From positions 1 to 6,189 of the forward strand of contig WLNX01000108.1 of NCBI GenBank assembly GCA_009699565.1: DNA of 6,189 nucleotides, given 5' to 3'. The translations under genes and the position numbers were made by a program. Below are positions 1 through 6,189 of the stretch, piece by piece (position 1 is the first letter of the stretch; the number at the start of each line of letters is the position of its first letter). Below the pieces are notes generated by a model, which was not told the DNA's origin, searched no databases, and worked only from the letters and a program-made list of their open reading frames with translations. This DNA comes from Actinomycetota bacterium. Lineage in GTDB: Bacteria > Actinomycetota > Thermoleophilia > Solirubrobacterales > Solirubrobacteraceae.

Positions 1-627
1 CATCCGCTCTGCTCTTTCCAAATCTGGAACGAGCCGTCTCTCAAGCGCTACTTCCCGGTGCGGTCCTTTGCTCCCAGCTACGTCAAGCTCTTGCGGGCCG
101 CCTACAAAGCGGTAAAGGCGGCTGATCCGAAGTCGCGAGTGATCACTGCTGGGCTGCCGAACTACTCGTGGAGCGATCTCGAGAAGCTCTTCAAGGCCGG
201 GATGAAGGGAGACGGTTATTTCGATGCCGTCGCGGTCCATCCGTTCACCGGCAAGCCGTCTGGAAGCGTCAAGATCCTCGAGAACGTTAGGGCCGTGATG
301 AACCGCCACGGGGCGTCCCGCAAAGCGATCTGGGTGAGCGAGATCTCATGGCCCTCGGCCAAGGGGCACGTGAAGAACGGTGCCGGTTGGATCACTACAC
401 GCTCTGGCGAGGCAACCCGAGTCACTCAGGCCTATCGGGCGCTCGCCGCCAGCTCTCGGCGGCTCAGACTCGAAAAGGTCTTCTGGTACACGTGGGTGAC
501 AACCGATCGCAACTCACCCAACGCCTTCGATTACGCTGGCCTGCGCAGCGTCCACAGCGACGGCAGCTTCTTCGACAAGCCGGCGCTCGCTGCCTATCGA
601 AATGTCGCGCGCAGTCTGACGCGCTAA
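1..627 (+). CDS. Clan GH-A glycoside hydrolase (GH39/GH5-like), 5'-truncated by the window edge
   Basis: Seen: an open frame runs from base 1 to a TAA stop and gives the last 208 residues. A GTG at 58 could be read as a start, but the conserved motif WNEP lies upstream in the same frame (residues 9-12), so the gene begins outside the window. The residues fit a retaining (beta/alpha)8-barrel glycosidase: the general acid/base glutamate in NEP (residue 11, bases 31-33), a strand ending AVAVHPF (His at residue 80), the probable nucleophile glutamate in WVSEISW (residue 114, bases 340-342), and a late strand FWYTW (around residues 161-165) closing the barrel. Family knowledge: clan GH-A enzymes hydrolyse beta-linked glycans, and many are secreted. 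The exact family and substrate cannot be decided from this fragment, and the signal-peptide region is missing. It ends 40 bases before uvrA on the same strand. No mutation is seen in the part present. Confidence 0.85.
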   Translation, partial: HPLCSFQIWNEPSLKRYFPVRSFAPSYVKLLRAAYKAVKAADPKSRVITAGLPNYSWSDLEKLFKAGMKGDGYFDAVAVHPFTGKPSGSVKILENVRAVMNRHGASRKAIWVSEISWPSAKGHVKNGAGWITTRSGEATRVTQAYRALAASSRRLRLEKVFWYTWVTTDRNSPNAFDYAGLRSVHSDGSFFDKPALAAYRNVARSLTR

Positions 628-654
628 AGCCCCCGGCCGTCGCGCGCTTGGCAA

Positions 655-660
655 TAGACT
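655..660 (+). promoter_or_regulatory. Candidate -10 element (TAGACT) for leaderless uvrA transcription
   Basis: The hexamer TAGACT fits the TANNNT -10 consensus of actinobacterial promoters and ends 7 bases before the uvrA ATG at 668. That spacing would place the transcription start at or next to the A of the start codon. No Shine-Dalgarno-like sequence lies in the last 15 bases before the ATG, which agrees with a leaderless message. No convincing -35 box is present at the usual distance, where the sequence is a C/G run. Nothing resembling an actinobacterial LexA box was seen in the 40-base spacer, so SOS control is not supported. This is inference from pattern only. Confidence 0.4.
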
Positions 661-667
661 TGCAGCG

Positions 668-3577
668 ATGGCGTCTTCCAATTCGATCGTCGTATCCGGC
701 GCCCGCGAGCACAACCTCAAGGACATCTCGCTCGAGCTCCCGCGCGACGCGCTGGTCGTCATCACGGGCCTCTCCGGCTCGGGGAAGTCGTCGCTGGCGT
801 TCGACACGATCTACGCCGAGGGGCAGCGTCGCTACGTCGAATCTCTGAGCGCATACGCGCGCCAGTTTCTGGGCCAGATGGACAAGCCGGATGTGGACTC
901 GATCGAGGGGCTCTCCCCGGCGATCTCAATCGATCAGAAGACAACCTCCCGCAACCCGCGTTCGACGGTTGGCACGGTAACCGAGGTCTACGACTATCTG
1001 CGCCTGCTCTGGGCCCGTGTGGGGCACCCGCACTGCTACAAGTGCGGCTCTCCGATCGCAGGCCAGTCGGCCGACCAGATCATCGATCAGGTCACCGAGC
1101 TGCCCGAGGGGACTCGGCTGATGGTGATGGCTCCTCTGGTTCGCGACCGCAAGGGCGAGTACGGAAAGCTCTTCGAAGGGCTGCGCTCTGACGGCTACGC
1201 GCGAGTGAAGGTGGACGGCGAGCTGATCATGCTCGACGAGGAGATCGAGTTGGACAAGAAGTTCAAGCATTCGATCTCCGTGGTTGTTGATCGCCTCGTG
1301 ATCAGGGAAGGCGTCCGCAAACGGCTTGCCGACTCGATTGAGACGGCGGTTGCTCTCGCCGGAGGGATCGTTGAGGTCGAGACTGCCCCAAGCGAGGGCG
1401 AGGGCGAGATGATGACCTTCTCGGAGAGCTTCGCCTGCCTGAAGTGCGGCGTGTCGATGCCTGATCTGGAGCCGCGGATCTTCTCTTTCAATTCGCCCCA
1501 CGGTGCCTGCGAGCGCTGCAGCGGCCTCGGGTCGCAGATGGAGATCGACCCCGAGCTGATCGTGCCCGACCCGTCGCTCTCGATTGCCGAGGGTGCGCTC
1601 GCGCCCTGGGCGGCGAGCAGCTCTAATTACTACGAACAGATAACGCAGGCGATCGCCAACGAGTACGACGTAGACATGGACGTCCCGTGGGAGACGCTGA
1701 CCGAGGACGAGCGCGATTACTTCCTCCACGGCACCGGCAAGAACGCAGTGGAGGTCACATACCGCAACCGCTACGGCCGAACACGCTCGTACTCGACGCG
1801 ATTCGAGGGGATCCTCCCCAACCTTGAGCGTCGCTACCGTGAGACCGACTCCGAGGCGATGCGCGAGCGGATCGAAGAGTTCATGGCGATCGCCGACTGC
1901 CCCGCCTGCGACGGCTCGCGGCTGCGCCCGGAATCGCGAGCGGTGTTGGTGGGCGGGATGGCGATAAACGAGTTCACTGCGCTCTCGGTGCGTCGCGCGC
2001 TGGTTTGGATCGACGAAGTCGAGATGACCGACACCGAGCGTCACATCGCGCACCTGATCATGCGCGAGATCGAAGAGCGGCTCAGCTTCCTCGAGAATGT
2101 CGGCATCGGCTATCTGTCGCTCGACCGAGCGGCCGCCACGCTCTCCGGCGGCGAGGCCCAGCGCATCCGTCTCGCGACACAGATCGGCTCAGCGCTGGTC
2201 GGCGTTCTTTACGTGCTTGACGAGCCGTCGATCGGGCTCCACCAGCGCGACAACAGCAAGCTGATCAAGACGCTTGAGAATCTCCGCGACCTCGGCAACA
2301 CAGTTCTGGTCGTTGAACATGACGAACAGACGATGCGGGCGGCCGACTGGCTCGTCGACATGGGGCCTGGTGCGGGCGAGCACGGGGGCCGCATCGTCGC
2401 CGAGGGGACCGCTGCCAAAGTCGAGAAGAACAAGAAGTCGCTTACCGGTCAGTTCCTTGCAGGAACGGCGCAGATCGACGTTCCAGAGCAGCGCCGCACA
2501 CCCAACGGTTCGATCGGGGTCCACGGCGCCCGCCAGCACAACCTGCGCAACATCAACGTCGATTTTCCGCTCGGAGTCTTCACGGTTGTCACGGGCGTTT
2601 CCGGTTCGGGCAAATCAACGCTCGTCAACGAGGTGCTCTTCAAATCGGTCGCCAACCGGCTCCACAGGGCGCGCCAGCGGCCGGGTGAGCACAGCGAGGT
2701 TGTTGGGCTCGACCAGCTCGACAAGATCATTCAGGTTGACCAGTCTCCGATCGGCCGCACGCCGCGCTCCAATCCGGCGACCTACACCGGCCTCTTCGAT
2801 GTGATTCGAGATCTCTTCTCGAAGACGCCTGAGGCGAAAACGCGCGGCTACAAGCCGGGGCGCTTCTCGTTCAACGTCAAGGGCGGGCGCTGCGAGGTAT
2901 GCCGCGGAGACGGACAGATCAAGATCGAGATGCACTTCCTCCCGGACGTCTACGTGCCCTGCGAGCAGTGCCACGGCAAGCGCTACAACAAGGAGACGCT
3001 CGAGGTTCGCTTCAAGGGACGCACGATCGCCGATGTGCTCGACATGCCGGTCGAGCAGGCGCTTGAGTTCTTCGCGCACATCCCGAAGGTCCAGCGGCGC
3101 CTGCAGACGCTAAGCGACGTTGGCCTCGGTTACCTGCGGCTGGGGCAGCCGGCGACGACGCTCTCCGGCGGTGAGGCGCAGCGGGTGAAACTGGCGACCG
3201 AGCTGTCAAAGATCGCGACCGGCAACACGCTCTACATCCTTGATGAGCCCACGACAGGTCTCCACTTCGCCGACGTGCAGCGGCTGCTGGTTGTGCTCCA
3301 CCGTCTGGTCGATCAAGGCAACTCGGTCGTCGTGATCGAGCACAATCTCGACGTGATCAAGACCGCCGACCGGATCATCGACATGGGCCCTGAGGGCGGC
3401 GATGAAGGCGGGATGGTCGTTGCCGAGGGAACTCCCGAGCAGGTTGCCGCCACGAAGGGTTCGCACACCGGCGATTTCCTTGCCGAGCTGGTCGTGCCCG
3501 CGCGCGCGGCGCGGAAGAGCGCACCTGCGAAGGCGGCCGCCAAGCCAAAGCGTCCCCGCGCCAAGGCCGCGGCTTAG
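668..3577 (+). CDS. uvrA: UvrABC excinuclease subunit A (DNA damage-recognition ATPase)
   Basis: UvrA is the cytoplasmic dimeric ABC-type ATPase that, with UvrB, finds bulky DNA lesions and loads UvrB for incision by UvrC. The protein is 969 residues, slightly longer than the roughly 940 of E. coli. Seen, in order: Walker A GLSGSGKSS (34-42); cysteine pair C123/C126; zinc module C257-C260-C281-C284 in the insertion region; cysteine pair C411/C414; ABC signature LSGGEAQR (492-499); Walker B ending LDEP (517-520); second Walker A GVSGSGKST (643-651); second zinc module C742-C745-C765-C768; second signature LSGGEAQR (832-839); second Walker B LDEP (858-861); and switch histidine H892. All key ATPase and zinc residues are intact. 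The ATG start fits the family N-terminus (GAREHNL near residue 11), and no in-frame start lies just upstream. Residues 944-969 form a basic Ala/Lys/Pro/Arg tail beyond the usual end. An acyltransferase gene follows after 6 bases. Confidence 0.98.
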   Translation: MASSNSIVVSGAREHNLKDISLELPRDALVVITGLSGSGKSSLAFDTIYAEGQRRYVESLSAYARQFLGQMDKPDVDSIEGLSPAISIDQKTTSRNPRSTVGTVTEVYDYLRLLWARVGHPHCYKCGSPIAGQSADQIIDQVTELPEGTRLMVMAPLVRDRKGEYGKLFEGLRSDGYARVKVDGELIMLDEEIELDKKFKHSISVVVDRLVIREGVRKRLADSIETAVALAGGIVEVETAPSEGEGEMMTFSESFACLKCGVSMPDLEPRIFSFNSPHGACERCSGLGSQMEIDPELIVPDPSLSIAEGALAPWAASSSNYYEQITQAIANEYDVDMDVPWETLTEDERDYFLHGTGKNAVEVTYRNRYGRTRSYSTRFEGILPNLERRYRETDSEAMRERIEEFMAIADCPACDGSRLRPESRAVLVGGMAINEFTALSVRRALVWIDEVEMTDTERHIAHLIMREIEERLSFLENVGIGYLSLDRAAATLSGGEAQRIRLATQIGSALVGVLYVLDEPSIGLHQRDNSKLIKTLENLRDLGNTVLVVEHDEQTMRAADWLVDMGPGAGEHGGRIVAEGTAAKVEKNKKSLTGQFLAGTAQIDVPEQRRTPNGSIGVHGARQHNLRNINVDFPLGVFTVVTGVSGSGKSTLVNEVLFKSVANRLHRARQRPGEHSEVVGLDQLDKIIQVDQSPIGRTPRSNPATYTGLFDVIRDLFSKTPEAKTRGYKPGRFSFNVKGGRCEVCRGDGQIKIEMHFLPDVYVPCEQCHGKRYNKETLEVRFKGRTIADVLDMPVEQALEFFAHIPKVQRRLQTLSDVGLGYLRLGQPATTLSGGEAQRVKLATELSKIATGNTLYILDEPTTGLHFADVQRLLVVLHRLVDQGNSVVVIEHNLDVIKTADRIIDMGPEGGDEGGMVVAEGTPEQVAATKGSHTGDFLAELVVPARAARKSAPAKAAAKPKRPRAKAAA

Positions 3578-3583
3578 GCTGAG

Positions 3584-4177
3584 ATGGGGCGAGGGCGACT
3601 GAGCGGCGACCAGGCACGCCTCTGGCTTGCGAAGTGGCGCTGGTACGAGCGCGACTCATCTCCCTGGCGCCGGTTCAAGCTGCATCGTGAGATGGCCAGA
3701 CGCGGAGCATTCGCCCGTTGGCCGATCCAAGGTGAGCCGCTGGAGATGTTCGAGCAGGGGAGGTTGGAGGTCGGCGAGGGGACGCTTTTCGAGCCCGGCG
3801 TTTGGCTGACAGGCGGCGAGCGCGGCCGGATCCGGATCGGCAGTGGGGTCTTTCTCAACCAGACGGTGATGATCGCGGCGCTCGAGCTGGTCGAGATCGG
3901 CGACCACTGCATGGCCGCAAACGGTTGCTTCATCACCGACTCCGACCACCGCTTTGACGACTGGGAGAGGCCTGTGACCCATCAGGGCTTCACGACCAAG
4001 GGCCCGACGGTTATAGAAGACAACGTCTGGCTCGGAGCGCACGTCGTGGTGACAGGAGGGGTGCGAATCGGGGCGCGGTCGGTGATTGGGGCGGGCAGCG
4101 TCGTCACCCGCAACATTCCCCCAGGGGTGATCGCGGCGGGCACTCCCGCGCGAGTGATCCGAGAGATTCAGCCTTAG
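3584..4177 (+). CDS. Hexapeptide-repeat (left-handed beta-helix) acyltransferase
   Basis: This 197-residue protein resembles O-acetyltransferases of the NodL/Maa/WcaF type, which usually move acetyl from acetyl-CoA to a sugar hydroxyl as trimers. Seen: hexapeptide repeats such as IGSGVF (85-90), IGDHCM (105-110), IEDNVW (144-149), IGARSV (162-167) and IGAGSV (168-173), then the family's typical end AAGTPARVIREI (184-195). His122 in TDSDHRF is the best candidate catalytic base. Residues 1-48 are not helix repeats; they are rich in Arg and Trp and could pack on the beta-helix or touch the membrane. The ATG lies 6 bases after the uvrA stop, in the same frame and with only a weak ribosome site, so expression is probably coupled to uvrA. 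A later ATG at residue 37 is possible but less natural. The acceptor is unknown; a surface polysaccharide, lipid or small metabolite are all open. Acetyl is assumed as the donor group from the family only. Confidence 0.88.
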   Translation: MGRGRLSGDQARLWLAKWRWYERDSSPWRRFKLHREMARRGAFARWPIQGEPLEMFEQGRLEVGEGTLFEPGVWLTGGERGRIRIGSGVFLNQTVMIAALELVEIGDHCMAANGCFITDSDHRFDDWERPVTHQGFTTKGPTVIEDNVWLGAHVVVTGGVRIGARSVIGAGSVVTRNIPPGVIAAGTPARVIREIQP

Positions 4178-4183
4178 CGGCTG
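4169..4183. terminator. Weak stem-loop at the convergent junction, possible bidirectional terminator
   Basis: CAGCC (4169-4173) and GGCTG (4179-4183) pair around a 5-base loop that contains the acyltransferase TAG stop; two more G-U pairs could extend the stem in the rightward transcript. It sits between the convergent acyltransferase and panB ends, which are 14 bases apart. There is no T-run on either side, so it is not a canonical intrinsic terminator. A 5-bp GC-rich stem can arise by chance in DNA of this composition. Confidence 0.2.
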
Positions 4184-4191
4184 GGCCAGGT

Positions 4192-5091
4192 TCAGTCGCC
4201 GTCTTCCGTGCCGGCGCGAAAGACGTTCAGCTCGTCCGCATCGATCGTGTATCCATGCTCGGGAGCCGGGAAGCTGCGCGAGCGTACATCGTCGGCAAAC
4301 GCGCCCACTCCGTCCACCATCTCGTCAAGAAGGTTGGCGTACCGCTTGACGAATCGGGCGCCAAGGCCCTCGCGGATTCCGAGCAGATCGTGGAAGACAA
4401 GCACCTGACCGTCGACGGCTGGCCCCGCTCCAATTCCGATCACGGGAATCGTCAGCGACGGCATGATCTCGGCCGCAAGGTCGGATGGGATCGCTTCGAA
4501 GACCAGTGAGAAGCAGCCTGCCTGCTGAAGCGCCAACGCTTCGTTTCGGATCTTCTGTGCCTGCTCCGCAGTGCGGCCTTGCGCGCGGTAGCCGCCCAGC
4601 GCCGTGGAGGTTTGAGGGGTCAGGCCTACATGGCCCATCACAGGGATGCCTGCGTTGCAGATCGCTTTGGCGCGGGCGACCGAACCTTCTCCGCCGCCTT
4701 CCAGCTTGACGGCGTCGCAGCCGGCTTCCTTGACAAAGCGCATCGCGGTGGCGACCGCCTGCTCGTCACTGATCTCGTAAGAGCCAAACGGGAGGTCGCC
4801 GATCAGGAAGGGAGAGCGCAGTCCGCGACGGGTTGCTTTCGCAAGCATCAGAATCTCGTCGAGTTCTACGGGGACGGTCGAGTCGTAGCCGAGCACGGTC
4901 ATCGCGCCGGAGTCGCCGACGAGGACAACGTCCACGCCCGCCTTCTCGGCGGCAATTGCGCTTGGATAGTCGTAGGCGGTGACCATCACGATCGGTTCGC
5001 CGAGCCGCTTCATCTCCGCCAGCCTTGGCAGTGTCATCGGAAGTCTGGACGCGTCGACTGGGATTTCGATCCTGCTTGGGGTGGTGGACAT
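4192..5091 (-). CDS. panB: 3-methyl-2-oxobutanoate hydroxymethyltransferase (ketopantoate hydroxymethyltransferase)
   Basis: PanB catalyses the first committed step of pantothenate synthesis: 5,10-methylenetetrahydrofolate plus 2-oxoisovalerate gives 2-dehydropantoate, with Mg2+ in a cytoplasmic TIM-barrel enzyme. The protein is 299 residues against about 264 in E. coli. Seen: TAYDYPSA (38-45); VGDSGAM (58-64) with metal ligand D60; IGDLPFGSYE (97-106) with D99; KLEGG (129-133) with E131; GHVGLTPQ (153-160); VFEAIP (197-202) with probable catalytic E199; and IGIGAG (218-223). All expected active-site residues are present. The extra length is an N-terminal stretch of about 18 residues and a C-terminal tail after the barrel. 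The start at 5091 is favoured over Met19 because a strong AAGGAG site lies 7 bases upstream. It follows panC after 32 bases on the same strand, forming a panC-panB operon, and converges with the acyltransferase gene. Confidence 0.97.
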   Translation of the reverse strand: MSTTPSRIEIPVDASRLPMTLPRLAEMKRLGEPIVMVTAYDYPSAIAAEKAGVDVVLVGDSGAMTVLGYDSTVPVELDEILMLAKATRRGLRSPFLIGDLPFGSYEISDEQAVATAMRFVKEAGCDAVKLEGGGEGSVARAKAICNAGIPVMGHVGLTPQTSTALGGYRAQGRTAEQAQKIRNEALALQQAGCFSLVFEAIPSDLAAEIMPSLTIPVIGIGAGPAVDGQVLVFHDLLGIREGLGARFVKRYANLLDEMVDGVGAFADDVRSRSFPAPEHGYTIDADELNVFRAGTEDGD

Positions 5092-5098
5092 CGCTCTG

Positions 5099-5104
5099 CT
5101 CCTT
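5099..5104 (-). promoter_or_regulatory. Shine-Dalgarno site of panB
   Basis: On the minus strand this reads AAGGAG, 7 bases before the panB ATG. It lies in the 32-base panC-panB gap. It decides the start at 5091 over the internal Met19 and shows that panB can be initiated independently within the operon message. It contrasts with uvrA and the acyltransferase gene, which have no clear site. Confidence 0.8.
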
Positions 5105-5123
5105 GTCTCGTGGTCGACGCCGC

Positions 5124-6023
5124 CTAACTGCGGGCGGTCGCCGCCTCTCGGGTTGGATTCGCTACTACGGTCGTATTGTCGATCAGCCGCACGTCGCCAA
5201 CGCGAGCGGCGCAGCTGATCAGCAGCTCGCCATCGAGCCGTTCGGCCCTTGCGAGTGTGTCCGGCGAGGTGACCTCGAAGTATTCGCAGGCGATGCCGGC
5301 ATCGTCGAGGATCGCTCGGCCTGTCGTCTCGGCCTCCTCCGGGGAACCCGCAGTCCCATCGCTGATCGCCTCCGCGGCGGCGGCGAGCGCACGGGCGATC
5401 GCGAGCGCCTGGACCGTCTCCTGATCACTCAGACGCTGGTTGCGGCTCGACAGCGCCAGCCCGTCGGCGCTGCGAACCGTTGGGACGGCGACGATCTTGG
5501 TTGGAATCTGCAGGTCGGTTACAAAGCGGCGCACAACGAGGAGCTGCTGGGCGTCCTTCTCCCCAAAGTAGGCAGCGTCCGGCTGGCAGATGTTGAGCAG
5601 AACCGTGACGACGGTTGCGACGCCGTCGAAGTGGCTTGAGCCCCGCTCGGCTCCTTCAAGACGATTGCTGAGTCCTCCGGAGACGCTGACGGTCGTTGCC
5701 GCTCCGCGCGGGTAGATCTCGTCGACGGTTGGGATGAAACAGACCGAAGCGCCGGCGGCGATCGCCATCTCGATGTCGGCCTGCTCGGTTCGCGGGTATC
5801 GCTCAAGATCCGCTGCGTCCTCGAATTGGGTCGGGTTGACGAAGATGGACACGACCACTTCGCCATGGCTGGCAGCTGCCGCCTCGATCAGCGCGCAGTG
5901 CCCCGCGTGCAGCGCTCCCATCGTCGGCACGAAGCCGACGCTGGAGCCGTCCGCCCGGCGCGCGGCAAGATGTTCCCTGAGATCAGGGACTGTGCGGATC
6001 GCGTTAACGATGCTCTTGGTCAT
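5124..6023 (-). CDS. panC: Pantothenate synthetase (pantoate--beta-alanine ligase)
   Basis: PanC joins D-pantoate and beta-alanine through a pantoyl-adenylate, using ATP and releasing AMP and pyrophosphate, in the cytoplasm. The protein is 299 residues, within or slightly above the usual 280-310. Seen: the nucleotidyltransferase motif PTMGALHAGH (33-42) with H39 and H42; VNPTQF (62-67); YPR (76-78); the pantoate/beta-alanine region HFDGVATVV (131-139); GEKDAQQ (154-160) with K156; and the SSRN motif (192-195), the KMSKS-like loop with S192, S193 and R194. The smaller C-terminal domain spans roughly residues 195-285. All catalytic motifs are intact. The ATG at 6021-6023 fits the family start and has an AGGAA ribosome site 10 bases upstream. 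panB follows after 32 bases; panD, which supplies beta-alanine in many bacteria, is not in the window. Its long opposite-strand open frames are shadows of the codon bias. Confidence 0.97.
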   Translation of the reverse strand: MTKSIVNAIRTVPDLREHLAARRADGSSVGFVPTMGALHAGHCALIEAAAASHGEVVVSIFVNPTQFEDAADLERYPRTEQADIEMAIAAGASVCFIPTVDEIYPRGAATTVSVSGGLSNRLEGAERGSSHFDGVATVVTVLLNICQPDAAYFGEKDAQQLLVVRRFVTDLQIPTKIVAVPTVRSADGLALSSRNQRLSDQETVQALAIARALAAAAEAISDGTAGSPEEAETTGRAILDDAGIACEYFEVTSPDTLARAERLDGELLISCAARVGDVRLIDNTTVVANPTREAATARS

Positions 6024-6189
6024 TTCGGTCCAGTTCCTGTCGGATACCGGTCGCGTGTTGAGTTAGTACTTCGCTGCTGGTTTGTTACCCGGTCCGCACC
6101 CGAGGGTTACGGCCTATTGCGGAAAGGTAGCAGCGGGGAAGACGGAAAGTGCCCAATCAAGGCCTCAAGCGCTTTCGACCTGTTGTCCA
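6024..6189. other. panC upstream region, gene content uncertain
   Basis: This 166-base stretch should hold the panC-panB promoter unless the operon begins outside the window. No paired -35/-10 boxes could be identified on the minus strand; TACCTT (bases 6124-6129 on the complement) fits TANNNT but has no -35 partner. On the plus strand a GTG at 6149, with GGGGA 9 bases upstream, opens a frame to the window edge (VPNQGLKRFRPVV), which could be the start of a divergent gene. On the minus strand, frames entering from the right edge close at stops within about 35 to 80 bases, so the end of an upstream co-directional gene is equally possible. No tRNA or other structured RNA was recognised. Confidence 0.35.
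6034..6038 (-). promoter_or_regulatory. Shine-Dalgarno site of panC
   Basis: On the minus strand this reads AGGAA within ACAGGAACTG, 10 bases before the panC ATG. The spacing is at the long end of normal. Its presence argues for a leadered panC transcript with a promoter farther right. Confidence 0.6.

Noticed and set aside
58..60. GTG as the start of the glycosidase gene
   Set aside because: The catalytic WNEP motif is encoded upstream in the same frame, so the gene must begin before the window.
595..608. Possible LexA/SOS box before uvrA (ATCGAAATGTCG)
   Set aside because: It is a poor match to the CGAAC-N4-GTTCG dyad and lies inside the glycosidase coding region.
607..624. GCGCG/CGCGC stem at the end of the glycosidase gene as a terminator
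   Set aside because: It is only 5 bp with an 8-base loop, lies before the stop codon and has no T-run; such stems are common in GC-rich coding DNA.
348..848. 166-residue plus-strand open frame spanning the glycosidase end and the uvrA start
   Set aside because: It is out of frame with both real genes and is Arg/Ser-rich shadow translation.
926..2053. 375-residue open frame antisense to uvrA
   Set aside because: It lies wholly opposite a complete, motif-intact uvrA, has low-complexity His/Arg/Leu-rich composition, and is the expected by-product of GC-rich codon bias.
5025..5639. 204-residue plus-strand open frame opposite panC and panB
   Set aside because: It overlaps both well-supported pan genes on the other strand, and the product has no recognisable motif.
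6105..6140. Resemblance to the SRP RNA tip (GCGGAAAGGTAGCAGC)
   Set aside because: The GGAA loop and AGCAGC are suggestive, but the flanks do not form the long paired helix required, so it is probably chance.
6167..6174. Palindrome AAGCGCTT upstream of panC as an operator
   Set aside because: An 8-base palindrome is expected by chance in a region of this size, and it does not extend further.

Overview
This window is high-GC DNA (low-to-mid sixties percent GC by eye) with tightly packed, strongly third-position-GC-biased genes. The UvrA, PanB and PanC sequences all look actinobacterial. The combination of a clan GH-A glycosidase of the FQIWNEP type, an acyltransferase with a TDSDHRFDD core and a UvrA with an alanine/lysine-rich tail most resembles Thermoleophilia (Solirubrobacterales-like) chromosomes. 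That placement is an inference from sequence style. No phylogenetic marker search was possible, and no mobile element, phage gene, tRNA, rRNA or CRISPR array was seen.

Layout. (1) Positions 1-627, + strand: the 3' end of a glycoside hydrolase whose 5' part lies outside the window; both catalytic glutamates are inside. (2) Positions 668-3577, + strand: complete uvrA, the damage-recognition ATPase of nucleotide excision repair, preceded by a 40-base spacer with a TANNNT element that suggests leaderless transcription. (3) Positions 3584-4177, + strand: a left-handed beta-helix (hexapeptide-repeat) acyltransferase only 6 bases after uvrA and in the same frame, so probably co-transcribed. (4) A 14-base convergent junction at 4178-4191 with a small stem-loop over the acyltransferase stop codon. 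(5) Positions 5124-6023, then 4192-5091, both - strand: panC followed by panB, a two-gene pantothenate operon transcribed leftward. (6) Positions 6024-6189: a 166-base upstream region for panC, with no securely identified gene.

How the genes work together. PanB makes ketopantoate from 2-oxoisovalerate and a one-carbon unit. PanC joins pantoate (after reduction by a ketopantoate reductase not seen here) to beta-alanine, giving pantothenate, the coenzyme A precursor; panD and panE are not in the window. UvrA acts with UvrB and UvrC, encoded elsewhere. The acyltransferase and the glycoside hydrolase may both act on surface or extracellular carbohydrate, but nothing in the window links them to each other or to DNA repair.

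Overall this is an ordinary housekeeping region. No convincing new system was found. The most useful leads are the probable leaderless uvrA start, the basic UvrA C-terminal tail, and the close in-frame pairing of uvrA with an acyltransferase gene.
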